DNA of 28,785 nt from an uncultured Sulfurovum sp. (lineage in GTDB: Bacteria > Campylobacterota > Campylobacteria > Campylobacterales > Sulfurovaceae): positions 1-28,785 of the forward strand of contig CAMZNQ010000257.1 of assembly GCA_947313765.1 (NCBI GenBank), read 5' to 3'. Positions 1-6,918 of this stretch are shown piece by piece. Every line of letters begins with the position of its first letter. The stretch's first letter is position 1. The position numbers and the translations under genes were made by a program. The notes beneath the pieces were generated by a model. That model saw only the letters and a list, made by a program, of their open reading frames with translations. It was not told the DNA's origin and did not search any database.

Positions 1-1
1 G

Positions 2-18
2 GTGTGACCATGTCACAC
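2..18. promoter_or_regulatory. Perfect 7-bp inverted repeat at window edge (GTGTGAC-CAT-GTCACAC)
   Basis: Two perfect 7-base arms flank a 3-base centre. A further GTGTGAC lies at 66-72, just before the stop codon of the outer-membrane protein gene. The palindrome could be an operator for a gene beyond the left edge or a hairpin ending the minus-strand transcript. The flank needed to see a U-tract lies outside the window, so the role is open. Confidence 0.4.
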
Positions 19-73
19 GCTTAATAATTGTTTCAAATGAGTGGTTCTATAAGTGTCGTTTTGATGTGTGACA

Positions 74-1240
74 TTAAAATGTATGAGCCCCATGAGAACC
101 AGATTCAATAATAAACTCTAAACCTATAAAATCTTCATCTCTTTGAACAGCTCCAAAACTTTTTGATTTATCTTTGCTATATTGAAGTCGTATTTTTGAG
201 AACTCAAAAGGTTTATAGGTCACAATGGCAGAGGCTTTTTGTAGGTCATCTCGATTGCCACTGCTATTTTTTGTCATCACATCATAACGTGTTCCCAACT
301 CCCAATTGCTGTTGAGACCATAAACAAGTTGAGAGTATAGACCTGATTGTTTGATATTGTCTCGATTTCGATAGAGATACTCACTCTGCCAACTCAAAGA
401 GCTGTAACTGTCTATCAGATACTTTAGCGTCAACTCTCCATTATAGAGCGTAGAATCCTTATTATCTTCTGTTTTTCCTTTGGCAATACTCACCCCTGTC
501 AAGATGTTTGTACTCTCTCCCATATCAAATCCACTCTTTAAGTACCCAACATAGAGGTTATGGTTTTCAGGGTAGCCAAAACTAAGCTCGTTTGTGCCTT
601 GAAGTGCCTCCACTCCTGCCATGAGATAGGTATCGGTTGGGGCGACCCAACTCATGCTAACTCCTGCATCTTTTATCCCCTCCACTCCTAACATCGCTTC
701 ATAGGCTAAAGGTTGAGCCATAAAGTGTTGAGCATGAGCATGAATTGCATTAATTCGTCCAAATCCACTTCTAAATTGACCTGCTTTCATGGTTAGGTTT
801 GCAGGTAATCTTTTGGTTGTAATGTACGCCTCTTCAATCTCAAACTCTGTTGGATGAAGATGAAATATGGCATCAACATCAAAATAGGGGTTAACCTCTG
901 AATGCATTCCAAATTCGGCATAGTTTAGATTAAATCCTCTATTTTTATTAAAGGGTATCTCCTCTGTACTCTCTACGAAACCATCAATCCCATACCCCTC
1001 ATAGTCTGAATTTTTGATATTTCTACTAACAGCAGACCCACTTAAAATAAGTGAAATATCGGGTATGAAATCTTTTTGATTAAAGCTATTGCTTTTGCCT
1101 AAAGCTTGTTCTAATTTTGATTTTTTTTGAGCTTTCGCCACCTTTTCAAGTGAATTAACTCTATTTTTTAAATCTGACAACTCATCAGCTTGTAGCAGTA
1201 GTGTACTAAGTGCCAATGAGAGTAGTATGGTTTTTTGCAT
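74..1240 (-). CDS. Outer-membrane beta-barrel protein, zinc-regulated/porin-like family
   Basis: The 388-residue protein has a signal peptide (about residues 1-18, ending LLLQA), a short charged coiled coil (about 20-50), then a region with alternating polar and hydrophobic residues typical of a beta-barrel. It ends in Phe (HGAHTF), the usual outer-membrane insertion signal. The middle part (FEIEEAYITT, RSGFGRINAIHAHAQHF, WVAPTDTYLMAGVEALQG) resembles a family often annotated in Campylobacterota and other Proteobacteria as zinc-regulated outer-membrane protein; this is from memory of the family. The His-rich patch near residues 166-172 and the final HGAH fit metal contact. A GGAGAAG ribosome site precedes the ATG. 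The small His/Cys protein gene lies 60 bases upstream on the same strand, probably co-transcribed. Substrate is not known; it could also be a general phosphate-selective-type porin. Confidence 0.7.
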   Translation of the reverse strand: MQKTILLSLALSTLLLQADELSDLKNRVNSLEKVAKAQKKSKLEQALGKSNSFNQKDFIPDISLILSGSAVSRNIKNSDYEGYGIDGFVESTEEIPFNKNRGFNLNYAEFGMHSEVNPYFDVDAIFHLHPTEFEIEEAYITTKRLPANLTMKAGQFRSGFGRINAIHAHAQHFMAQPLAYEAMLGVEGIKDAGVSMSWVAPTDTYLMAGVEALQGTNELSFGYPENHNLYVGYLKSGFDMGESTNILTGVSIAKGKTEDNKDSTLYNGELTLKYLIDSYSSLSWQSEYLYRNRDNIKQSGLYSQLVYGLNSNWELGTRYDVMTKNSSGNRDDLQKASAIVTYKPFEFSKIRLQYSKDKSKSFGAVQRDEDFIGLEFIIESGSHGAHTF

Positions 1241-1300
1241 AACTTCTCCGTTAAATATATTTTTGTAGTGGTTTTTTTGATTATTTGTTTTTTTAATATA

Positions 1301-1573
1301 TTAGGAGAAAATAGGAGGGGCGTTAGCGTTGAAGCCTTTTAAGATGCTCTTTGAGTGAATTCTAGTATGAAATAGAATGGTTTCATAATAGTAGTCACAA
1401 GTCAAATTAAGCGTTGAGGTGGTTGGAACATCTGCACTGTTTAGGTTTTTATGAACAATACAGACTTTACAATCATCATGAACTTGTGCATCTTTGTGGA
1501 TATGTATAGCACTCATAAAAGAGGCTATAAAATAGATAGTAATAAGTAGATAGCGTAGTCTATTCTTTATCAT
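1301..1573 (-). CDS. Small exported His/Cys-rich protein, possible metal-binding
   Basis: The product has 90 residues. Residues about 7-22 form a hydrophobic segment that could be a signal peptide or membrane anchor. It is followed by H24, H26, H32, C35-x2-C38, H41 and C59, a cluster suited to binding a transition metal. The C-terminus carries a short NAPP motif that recalls the RAPP ending of DUF2946-like small proteins near copper or zinc uptake genes; this link is weak. The gene precedes the outer-membrane barrel gene, with which it probably forms an operon. No strong Shine-Dalgarno is visible, and a TATAAT lies only about 9 bases upstream of the ATG, so the message may be nearly leaderless. 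I do not recognise a defined function. Confidence 0.6.
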   Translation of the reverse strand: MIKNRLRYLLITIYFIASFMSAIHIHKDAQVHDDCKVCIVHKNLNSADVPTTSTLNLTCDYYYETILFHTRIHSKSILKGFNANAPPIFS

Positions 1574-1581
1574 GATTTGGA

Positions 1582-1600
1582 ATTATAACAAAGATGTTAT
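1582..1600 (-). promoter_or_regulatory. Candidate promoter -10 with overlapping inverted repeat
   Basis: On the minus strand a perfect TATAAT occupies 1587-1582, just upstream of the small His/Cys protein gene. It overlaps an inverted repeat, ATAAC-N6-GTTAT (1585-1600). An operator over a -10 box would suit metal-dependent repression, but the half-site order is opposite to the GTTATA-N-TATAAC Zur box of enterobacteria, so no regulator is assigned. Confidence 0.35.
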
Positions 1601-1626
1601 GACTTTTAAGTTAATTGATATTTGAT

Positions 1627-1646
1627 AAAAAACTAAAGAGCCTTTA
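1627..1646 (-). terminator. Candidate weak terminator at the end of nirA
   Basis: On the minus strand a 5-bp stem (TAAAG/CTTTA, loop GCT) spans the stop codon of the nitrite reductase gene and is followed by a run of six T. The stem is short, so this is tentative. It separates nirA from the metal-related pair. Confidence 0.4.
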
Positions 1647-3552
1647 ACTGTACTAGAAGTTCAGAAAATACAGAGGCTCTACTCTTTTTATCATTATCTG
1701 TCATCATATATATAACCTCACTTAATGCTTTAGGTACTTTTGGATTTAGTTTTGTAACCTCATCACGTTTTATCTTTCTTGCTTTAATCAATACAGGTTC
1801 AAACTCCTCAACAGCCACATAACGTTTCTCTCCTGTAAGAAGTTTAAATAGTTTTAGACCAAAATCAAAAATCTCAAAATTCTCTTTTTTTAATGTTTTA
1901 GGACTCTTATCTAGTTCAAGAGTAACTCCTAAATCGAACTTATCATTTAGAATATAATTAATCTTTGTAAAAAAGCCAATAGCTTGGTAGGAGTAGTTTG
2001 CACTAAAATATCTATCTTCAAAGCTCTCAAAGGTCTCTCCTCTATCTTTTAATCTAGCATAAGTCTCTAAAAGATACTTTACATGATATTTTGCCTCTTT
2101 AAGAGGGATAGATTTATGTAAAATTCTAGCTTCAAATGCTCGTCTTGTAATCTTTCCACCTAGAAATATATGAACACCATCAACACGATTACCTTTATCA
2201 TCTTTAACTTTACAACCCTCAAAACCAATGTCAGCAATACCATGAACCCCACACCCTTTTGGACAAGCAGACCAGTTCATACGAACCATTCCACTCTCTA
2301 TAGATACCTCTCTATTTAAAAAGTTTGCCATATCAACAGCATCAGGTTTATTTGGAATAACTCCAAAACTACAGGTATGTGTTCCTGCACAAGCTATCAT
2401 ATCATTAAAATATATATTGTTAAACTTATTATATTTTGAAAAGATAGTTGTAGACTCAAATCCATCTAATAGCTCTTTGGCTATATCAACAACATAGATA
2501 TTTTGGTCATAAGTTAGTCGTAAATCTCCTGAACCAAATGTATCTGCTCTTTTTGCAACTTCAATGAGGTCTGTTCCTGAAAAAACTCCAGATGGAGCAA
2601 TGATTTTATAGGCATATTTACCATTACGCTGAAGAACTCTATTTGCACCTAAGGCTATGTTTTGAGATTGAACTAAAGTTTGACCAGCACTCTGAAATGC
2701 TCTTCCTGCTCTCTCTTCTACCCCTTTAACAAAAGCCTCCATTCCAACACTCTCTAACAAAAAGTGTAGACGGTTCTTGTTTCTATTGTCTCTAAAACCA
2801 TACTCTTTAAATGTCTCTAAAAGGGCTATGTAGAAAGTTGGAACTTCATCAATAGTTAAAAAACGATTTGCATCTCTTGATTGAACCCCTACTCTTGCTC
2901 CAAGATAGACATTAAAACCAAACTCTCCATTTTTATTTGCCAATACAAAACAACCATCATGCCCAAAGATATTACATGAGTTTGACATTGAACCCAATAT
3001 TCCTGCATTAAATTTACGAGGTAAAACAGATACCCAATCAGGATTTTCAATTGTTAACTCTTGAAGCTTATCTACAATTGGTTTTACATCAATAATATTA
3101 TCAAATGCCAATCCCTCTAATGGGTCTGCTACAAAGTTACGAGTATTATCTGCACCTGTCTGAAATGTTGATAGCCCTACCTCTTTTAACTCGTGAAGAA
3201 CTTTTGCAATATTCTCTATCTTTATGTAACGCAAAACAATCTGCATTCGTGTACTAATATCAATATAGTCATCACCATACTTCTGTGCAACCTCTCCAAT
3301 ACGGATAGCCTGTTCATTATTTAACTGACCAATAGGGATACGCACACGCAACATAAAATAGTTACCTTTATCAAAAAGTCCAAAACATTTTAGAAAATAG
3401 GAGGAGTCCTCTTTAGATAGATTTTCATAACCTGCTGATGCAATATCTTCAAGTTGAGCATAAACATCCATTACATTTTTACTATCTTTTATCTTCTCTA
3501 CTTTGTTAACTTTTTTACTTCTTGCCTCTAGTGCTTTAGCTAAAATAGACAT
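1633..3552 (-). CDS. nirA: Ferredoxin-type nitrite/sulfite reductase with C-terminal extension
   Basis: Assimilatory-type siroheme/[4Fe-4S] reductase of 639 residues, expected to reduce nitrite to ammonium in the cytoplasm with six electrons from ferredoxin. The two-repeat NirA/CysI architecture is visible: ferredoxin-like half-domains (about 55-125 and 305-365) and cluster/siroheme ligands C388-x5-C394 and C430-x3-C434 (CAGTHTC and CPKGC). The divergent NarK-type transporter supports nitrite rather than sulfite as substrate. The canonical fold appears to end near residue 515 (GETFESFEDRYF). About 120 further residues follow, and the last ~78 (559-636) align by eye with the kinase C-lobe encoded at 6534-6758. 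The start has an AAGGGAT-like ribosome site. The annotated function is firm; the role of the tail is unknown. Confidence 0.9.
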   Translation of the reverse strand: MSILAKALEARSKKVNKVEKIKDSKNVMDVYAQLEDIASAGYENLSKEDSSYFLKCFGLFDKGNYFMLRVRIPIGQLNNEQAIRIGEVAQKYGDDYIDISTRMQIVLRYIKIENIAKVLHELKEVGLSTFQTGADNTRNFVADPLEGLAFDNIIDVKPIVDKLQELTIENPDWVSVLPRKFNAGILGSMSNSCNIFGHDGCFVLANKNGEFGFNVYLGARVGVQSRDANRFLTIDEVPTFYIALLETFKEYGFRDNRNKNRLHFLLESVGMEAFVKGVEERAGRAFQSAGQTLVQSQNIALGANRVLQRNGKYAYKIIAPSGVFSGTDLIEVAKRADTFGSGDLRLTYDQNIYVVDIAKELLDGFESTTIFSKYNKFNNIYFNDMIACAGTHTCSFGVIPNKPDAVDMANFLNREVSIESGMVRMNWSACPKGCGVHGIADIGFEGCKVKDDKGNRVDGVHIFLGGKITRRAFEARILHKSIPLKEAKYHVKYLLETYARLKDRGETFESFEDRYFSANYSYQAIGFFTKINYILNDKFDLGVTLELDKSPKTLKKENFEIFDFGLKLFKLLTGEKRYVAVEEFEPVLIKARKIKRDEVTKLNPKVPKALSEVIYMMTDNDKKSRASVFSELLVQLKAL

Positions 3553-3595
3553 TTAAATCCCTTTTTCTTGAAAATTCTTTTAGTAAAAAAAACCT

Positions 3596-3618
3596 ATTAT
3601 AGTTAACTATCTATTATA
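3596..3618 (-). promoter_or_regulatory. nirA promoter region: two TATAAT boxes around a 12-bp palindrome
   Basis: On the minus strand two perfect TATAAT hexamers lie at 3601-3596 and 3618-3613, 17 bases apart. Between them sits ATAGTTAACTAT (3599-3610), a perfect 12-bp palindrome. Either hexamer could serve as the -10 for nirA. The palindrome is well placed as an operator. No -35 match is seen, which is normal for Campylobacterota housekeeping promoters. Confidence 0.5.
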
Positions 3619-3725
3619 ATTAATAAAAATAACTGTATATTATTTAGTCAATTCTTAATTTTTTAAAGATATATAAGTGGTTAAAAAATAATCATTTAAT
3701 TGCATATTAAATACAAAGATTCTAT

Positions 3726-3731
3726 TATAAT
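3726..3731 (+). promoter_or_regulatory. Candidate -10 box of narK
   Basis: A perfect TATAAT lies 26 bases upstream of the transporter start, in an AT-rich context with no -35 match. It predicts a leader of about 20 bases carrying the AGGAG ribosome site at 3751-3755. The same CTATTATA octamer also occurs at 3594-3601 and 3611-3618 in the divergent nirA promoter. Confidence 0.5.
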
Positions 3732-3757
3732 TTGCATAATTTAAACAGATAGGAGAA

Positions 3758-5041
3758 ATGATGGCAGGATTTAAAGCACTAAAAGGACAAGGACACGGGA
3801 TGACCTTGTTTATGGCTTTTTTATACTTTGATATGAGTTTTATGGTTTGGACAATGTTAGGACCATTAAGTACAGAGATTGGAGAGGCTGTAGCTTTGGG
3901 TGGTCATATTATGACAGCAGGGGAGAAAGCAACATTACTTTCACTTCCAATTCTTTCAGGCGCGTTGTTACGAATCATCTTAGGTTTTGGTGTTGATAAG
4001 TTTGGGCCTAAAAAGACAGCTTTAACAGCACAACTTATTGTTATTGCTTCTTTATTAATCGCATTTTTACAAGGTAATAGTATTACTTATAATCAATTAT
4101 TGATTGTAGCACTTGGTCTTGGTTTTGCAGGGGCTTCATTTGCTGTGGCACTTCCACAAGCTGGTCAATGGTATCCACCAAAACTTCAAGGTGTTGTTCT
4201 TGGAATTGCAGGGGCTGGTAACATTGGGGTTGTAATTGACTTTATCTTCGCTCCAAAAATTGCAGAGCTTTGGGGTTGGAATGCCGTATTTGGTGTTGGT
4301 GCTGTTATGGCAACTATTGTATTTGTTGCTTATCTTTTTTTAGCTAAAGATGCACCTGCTAGTGTATATACTCCTAGACCTAAAAAACTAAGAGACTATG
4401 GTAAATTGATGAAAGATAAAGATACTTGGTGGTTTGCACTATTTTATGCAATCAGTTTTGGTGGATTTGTAGGGTTTGCAGGATATATGAAAGTCTATCT
4501 AATGAGTACCTATAGTGTAGATATGGGAACATTTGGAATAGATGTATTTAACGAGCCAAATGTTAAAGTAATTGCAGGATACTTTGGTGCATTAACCATC
4601 TTTGCAGGAGCAGTTTTACGACCAGTTGGTGGGAATATTGCCGATAAAATTGGTGGAATAAAAGCTCTCTACTTCTTCTACGGAGCAGTTGCCCTTTTAG
4701 TAACATTGACAGCATTGGTAAAACTACCATTCTTTGTAGCCATATTTGTTCTTTTTCTTATTATGGCAAACCTTGGAATGGCAAATGGAGCAGTATTCCA
4801 ACTTGTGCCACAACGATTTGGTAAAGATATTGGAATCATGACAGGACTTGTTGGAGCAGCAGGTGGAATTGGAGGAACAGCCCTCATTAAAACACTTGGT
4901 TGGAGTAAAGGTGCATTCGATGGTTACATGGTAGGTTTCCTAATCTTTGCAGGAGTCGTTTTAGTTGCCATTGTTGGGCTTAGTATGGTAAAAACACGAT
5001 GGAGAACTACTTGGGGAGTTCAGGCAGGAGGACGCATCTAG
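3758..5041 (+). CDS. narK: NarK-type nitrate/nitrite MFS transporter
   Basis: A 427-residue polytopic inner-membrane protein with about 12 hydrophobic helices. Both nitrate-signature motifs of the nitrate/nitrite porter family are visible: AGAGNIGVVIDF (151-162) and GAAGGIGG (366-373). Two helix arginines, R72 (GALLRIILGFGVDKFG) and R288 (GAVLRPVGG), match the paired substrate-binding arginines known in NarK. It is divergent from nirA across 205 bases and followed by the kinase/phosphatase gene, which suggests uptake of nitrite or nitrate for assimilation rather than respiratory exchange. Two ATG codons occur in tandem at 3758 and 3761; AGGAG at 3751-3755 is better spaced for the second, so the protein may be one residue shorter. 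Direction and preference between nitrate and nitrite cannot be read from sequence. Confidence 0.92.
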   Translation: MMAGFKALKGQGHGMTLFMAFLYFDMSFMVWTMLGPLSTEIGEAVALGGHIMTAGEKATLLSLPILSGALLRIILGFGVDKFGPKKTALTAQLIVIASLLIAFLQGNSITYNQLLIVALGLGFAGASFAVALPQAGQWYPPKLQGVVLGIAGAGNIGVVIDFIFAPKIAELWGWNAVFGVGAVMATIVFVAYLFLAKDAPASVYTPRPKKLRDYGKLMKDKDTWWFALFYAISFGGFVGFAGYMKVYLMSTYSVDMGTFGIDVFNEPNVKVIAGYFGALTIFAGAVLRPVGGNIADKIGGIKALYFFYGAVALLVTLTALVKLPFFVAIFVLFLIMANLGMANGAVFQLVPQRFGKDIGIMTGLVGAAGGIGGTALIKTLGWSKGAFDGYMVGFLIFAGVVLVAIVGLSMVKTRWRTTWGVQAGGRI

Positions 5042-5062
5042 CTCTTTTGTTACTCTCTTTTT

Positions 5063-5083
5063 GGGAAGATTTTCTATCTTCCC
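5063..5083 (+). terminator. Hairpin after narK, likely terminator
   Basis: A perfect 8-bp stem, GGGAAGAT/ATCTTCCC, with a 5-base loop lies 21 bases after the narK stop. The following sequence is pyrimidine-rich (TCTCTCCTCT) but not a pure T run, so termination may be partial. It probably separates narK from the kinase gene, which has its own -10 candidate. Confidence 0.6.
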
Positions 5084-5218
5084 TCTCTCCTCTATATCAA
5101 AAATATTATTAAAACTTTGAAGTGATAATTTATGATGAATAATTGGAAATTAGAGCTAGAGAAATAAAGATGCATAAAATTTCAACAACTTATATAAGAA
5201 AAAAGAGATTTTTTTGAC

Positions 5219-5224
5219 TATACT
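5219..5224 (+). promoter_or_regulatory. Candidate -10 box of the phosphatase/kinase gene
   Basis: TATACT lies 34 bases before the ATG, just after a TTTTTTTGAC run. The leader would carry an AGGGAA-like ribosome site at about 5247-5252. The rest of the 217-base gap from 5042 to 5258 shows only the narK hairpin and AT-rich sequence. Confidence 0.35.
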
Positions 5225-5258
5225 ATAAAAAAGTTACGTTAAAAATAGGGAATATAAG

Positions 5259-6890
5259 ATGCAAAAACAACAAATCAAAACTTCAGGATTTACACTTGCA
5301 AAAGGAAAAACATTAAAGGGAGATGACTACTTTGATGTCAAGGTGATTGGCAACTTAACCATTGGTATTGTTTGTGATGGGGTAGGTTCTGCTGAAGAGG
5401 GGGCAGAGGCGGCAAGAAGAGTTGTGACCCATCTTATGAGCAACTTTAAAAACAGACCAGTTACTTGGAGTATGGAGAAGTCCATTAAAACCTTTGTTCA
5501 ATCTATCAACGCCATTCTATATGAAGAGTCCATGGTAAATTATGAACGTCCAGAGTTGGTAACTACTTTAGCCATAGTGATTATTGAAGGAAATAGACTC
5601 TATGGTGCAAATGTTGGCGATAGTCGTATCTATATGCAACGAAATGGCGTTTTAAGTCAACTATCTCATGACCATCTCATGGAAGAGGAGGGTTATGTCG
5701 GTGTTTTAACTCAAGCCATAGGGATAGATAGGGATGTTTCACTCTACTACTTTGAGAACATCGTAACTAAAGATGATAAGCTTTTACTATGTTCCGATGG
5801 TCTATATACGATTATGGAAGATGAAGAACTCTCTACCCTACTTCCAAATGGAGCTCATCATCTTGTACGAAAAGCATCTAAAGATAGAGAAGATAACCTC
5901 CCCGATGATACAACGGCTGTTGTTATTAATATTTTAGGGATTGACCAAGTTTCACAACTAAAAGAGCAGAAGCTTATTATTCCTGAAAAACTTGAAGAGG
6001 GAATGGTGATAGATGGTTATAGACTTGAAAAATCGCTCATTCAAAACAATCGTACTTGGTTGTGTTCCAATAGAGGGAAAGAGTATGTTCTAAAGTTTGC
6101 ACCTATTGAAGCTATTGATGACCCAACTACTCTTGATGCCTATGTGAAAGAGGCGTGGAACTCTAAAAGGTTAAAGGCAGGTTTCTTTCCTAAGGCTGTT
6201 ATTCCTAAAAATAGAACGCATCGTTACTATGTCATGCAGGTTGTCAATGGTGTTGATTTGAAAACACATCTCTCCAAACGAAATCTATCGGTAGATGATA
6301 CCATTAATTTAGCGAAGATGCTCTTGAAAATGAGCCAATTTCTACTTAAATTTGACCTTGTTCATGGCGATATTAAACCTGAAAATATTATGATAAGTGA
6401 GAGAGATGGGAAACATATATTTAAGGTAATTGATTTTGGTTCTATAACAGAGCTATATAGTTTAAATTCAACAGCAGGAACACCTTCATACCTTGCACCA
6501 GAACGATTTACAGGTGCGAGTATCAACGAGACAAGCGAGATATTCTCTATTGGGGTTACACTCTATGAGGCATTGACTCAAAAGTTTCCCTATGGAGAGA
6601 TTGAACCTTTTCAACAGCCAACATTTAAAACAGCTCCATCTATAATGAAGTTAAATAAAAACGTTCCAGAGTGGCTAAACTCCGTCATATTCCGTTCGAT
6701 AGAAGCAGATAATCAGAAACGTTATAAAAACTACTCTGAGATGTTATTTGAGCTATCAAACCCAAATAAAGTTAAACCCTATTTTGATGCTACAAAGCCG
6801 TTAATAGAGCGTAACCCTGAACTTTTCTATAAGATAGGGTTTATTATTGAATTTATTATTATCTTGGCTATTTTACCGATGATTGGGTAG
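5259..6890 (+). CDS. PP2C-type phosphatase / Ser-Thr protein kinase fusion, tail-anchored
   Basis: A 543-residue bifunctional signalling protein. Residues about 10-225 form a PP2C-family phosphatase: GDD (21-23), CDGVGS (39-44), NVGDSR (118-123), CSDG (178-181) and DD (216-217) are the metal-binding positions. Residues about 250-500 form a protein kinase: lysine K279 in VLKF, catalytic loop HGDIKPEN (369-376), DFG (392-394) and APE (413-415). The glycine-rich loop is not recognisable (SLIQNNRTWL), and HRD is HGD. A final hydrophobic helix (about 525-541) with no charged tail suggests anchoring in the inner membrane with both enzymes cytoplasmic. From memory, similar fusions sit next to nitrate/nitrite assimilation genes in other Proteobacteria, so control of NirA or NarK is a reasonable inference. 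Targets are unknown. Confidence 0.88.
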   Translation: MQKQQIKTSGFTLAKGKTLKGDDYFDVKVIGNLTIGIVCDGVGSAEEGAEAARRVVTHLMSNFKNRPVTWSMEKSIKTFVQSINAILYEESMVNYERPELVTTLAIVIIEGNRLYGANVGDSRIYMQRNGVLSQLSHDHLMEEEGYVGVLTQAIGIDRDVSLYYFENIVTKDDKLLLCSDGLYTIMEDEELSTLLPNGAHHLVRKASKDREDNLPDDTTAVVINILGIDQVSQLKEQKLIIPEKLEEGMVIDGYRLEKSLIQNNRTWLCSNRGKEYVLKFAPIEAIDDPTTLDAYVKEAWNSKRLKAGFFPKAVIPKNRTHRYYVMQVVNGVDLKTHLSKRNLSVDDTINLAKMLLKMSQFLLKFDLVHGDIKPENIMISERDGKHIFKVIDFGSITELYSLNSTAGTPSYLAPERFTGASINETSEIFSIGVTLYEALTQKFPYGEIEPFQQPTFKTAPSIMKLNKNVPEWLNSVIFRSIEADNQKRYKNYSEMLFELSNPNKVKPYFDATKPLIERNPELFYKIGFIIEFIIILAILPMIG

Positions 6891-6918
6891 AGGGTAAATT
6901 ATCCTCCTCTATTTTTTT
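6888..6918 (+). terminator. Terminator after the phosphatase/kinase gene
   Basis: A TAGAGG/CCTCTA stem (6888-6893 and 6906-6911) is followed by seven T (6912-6918). It lies over the kinase stop codon and the last codons of the convergent PilJ-domain gene. The loop is 12 bases, so stability is moderate. Confidence 0.5.

Noticed and set aside
4678..4887. Minus-strand frame inside narK and similar frames opposite nuoL, nuoM, nuoH, nuoG, nuoC and the NuoF substitute
   Set aside because: All lie wholly inside strongly supported genes, lack ribosome sites and show no recognisable protein features.
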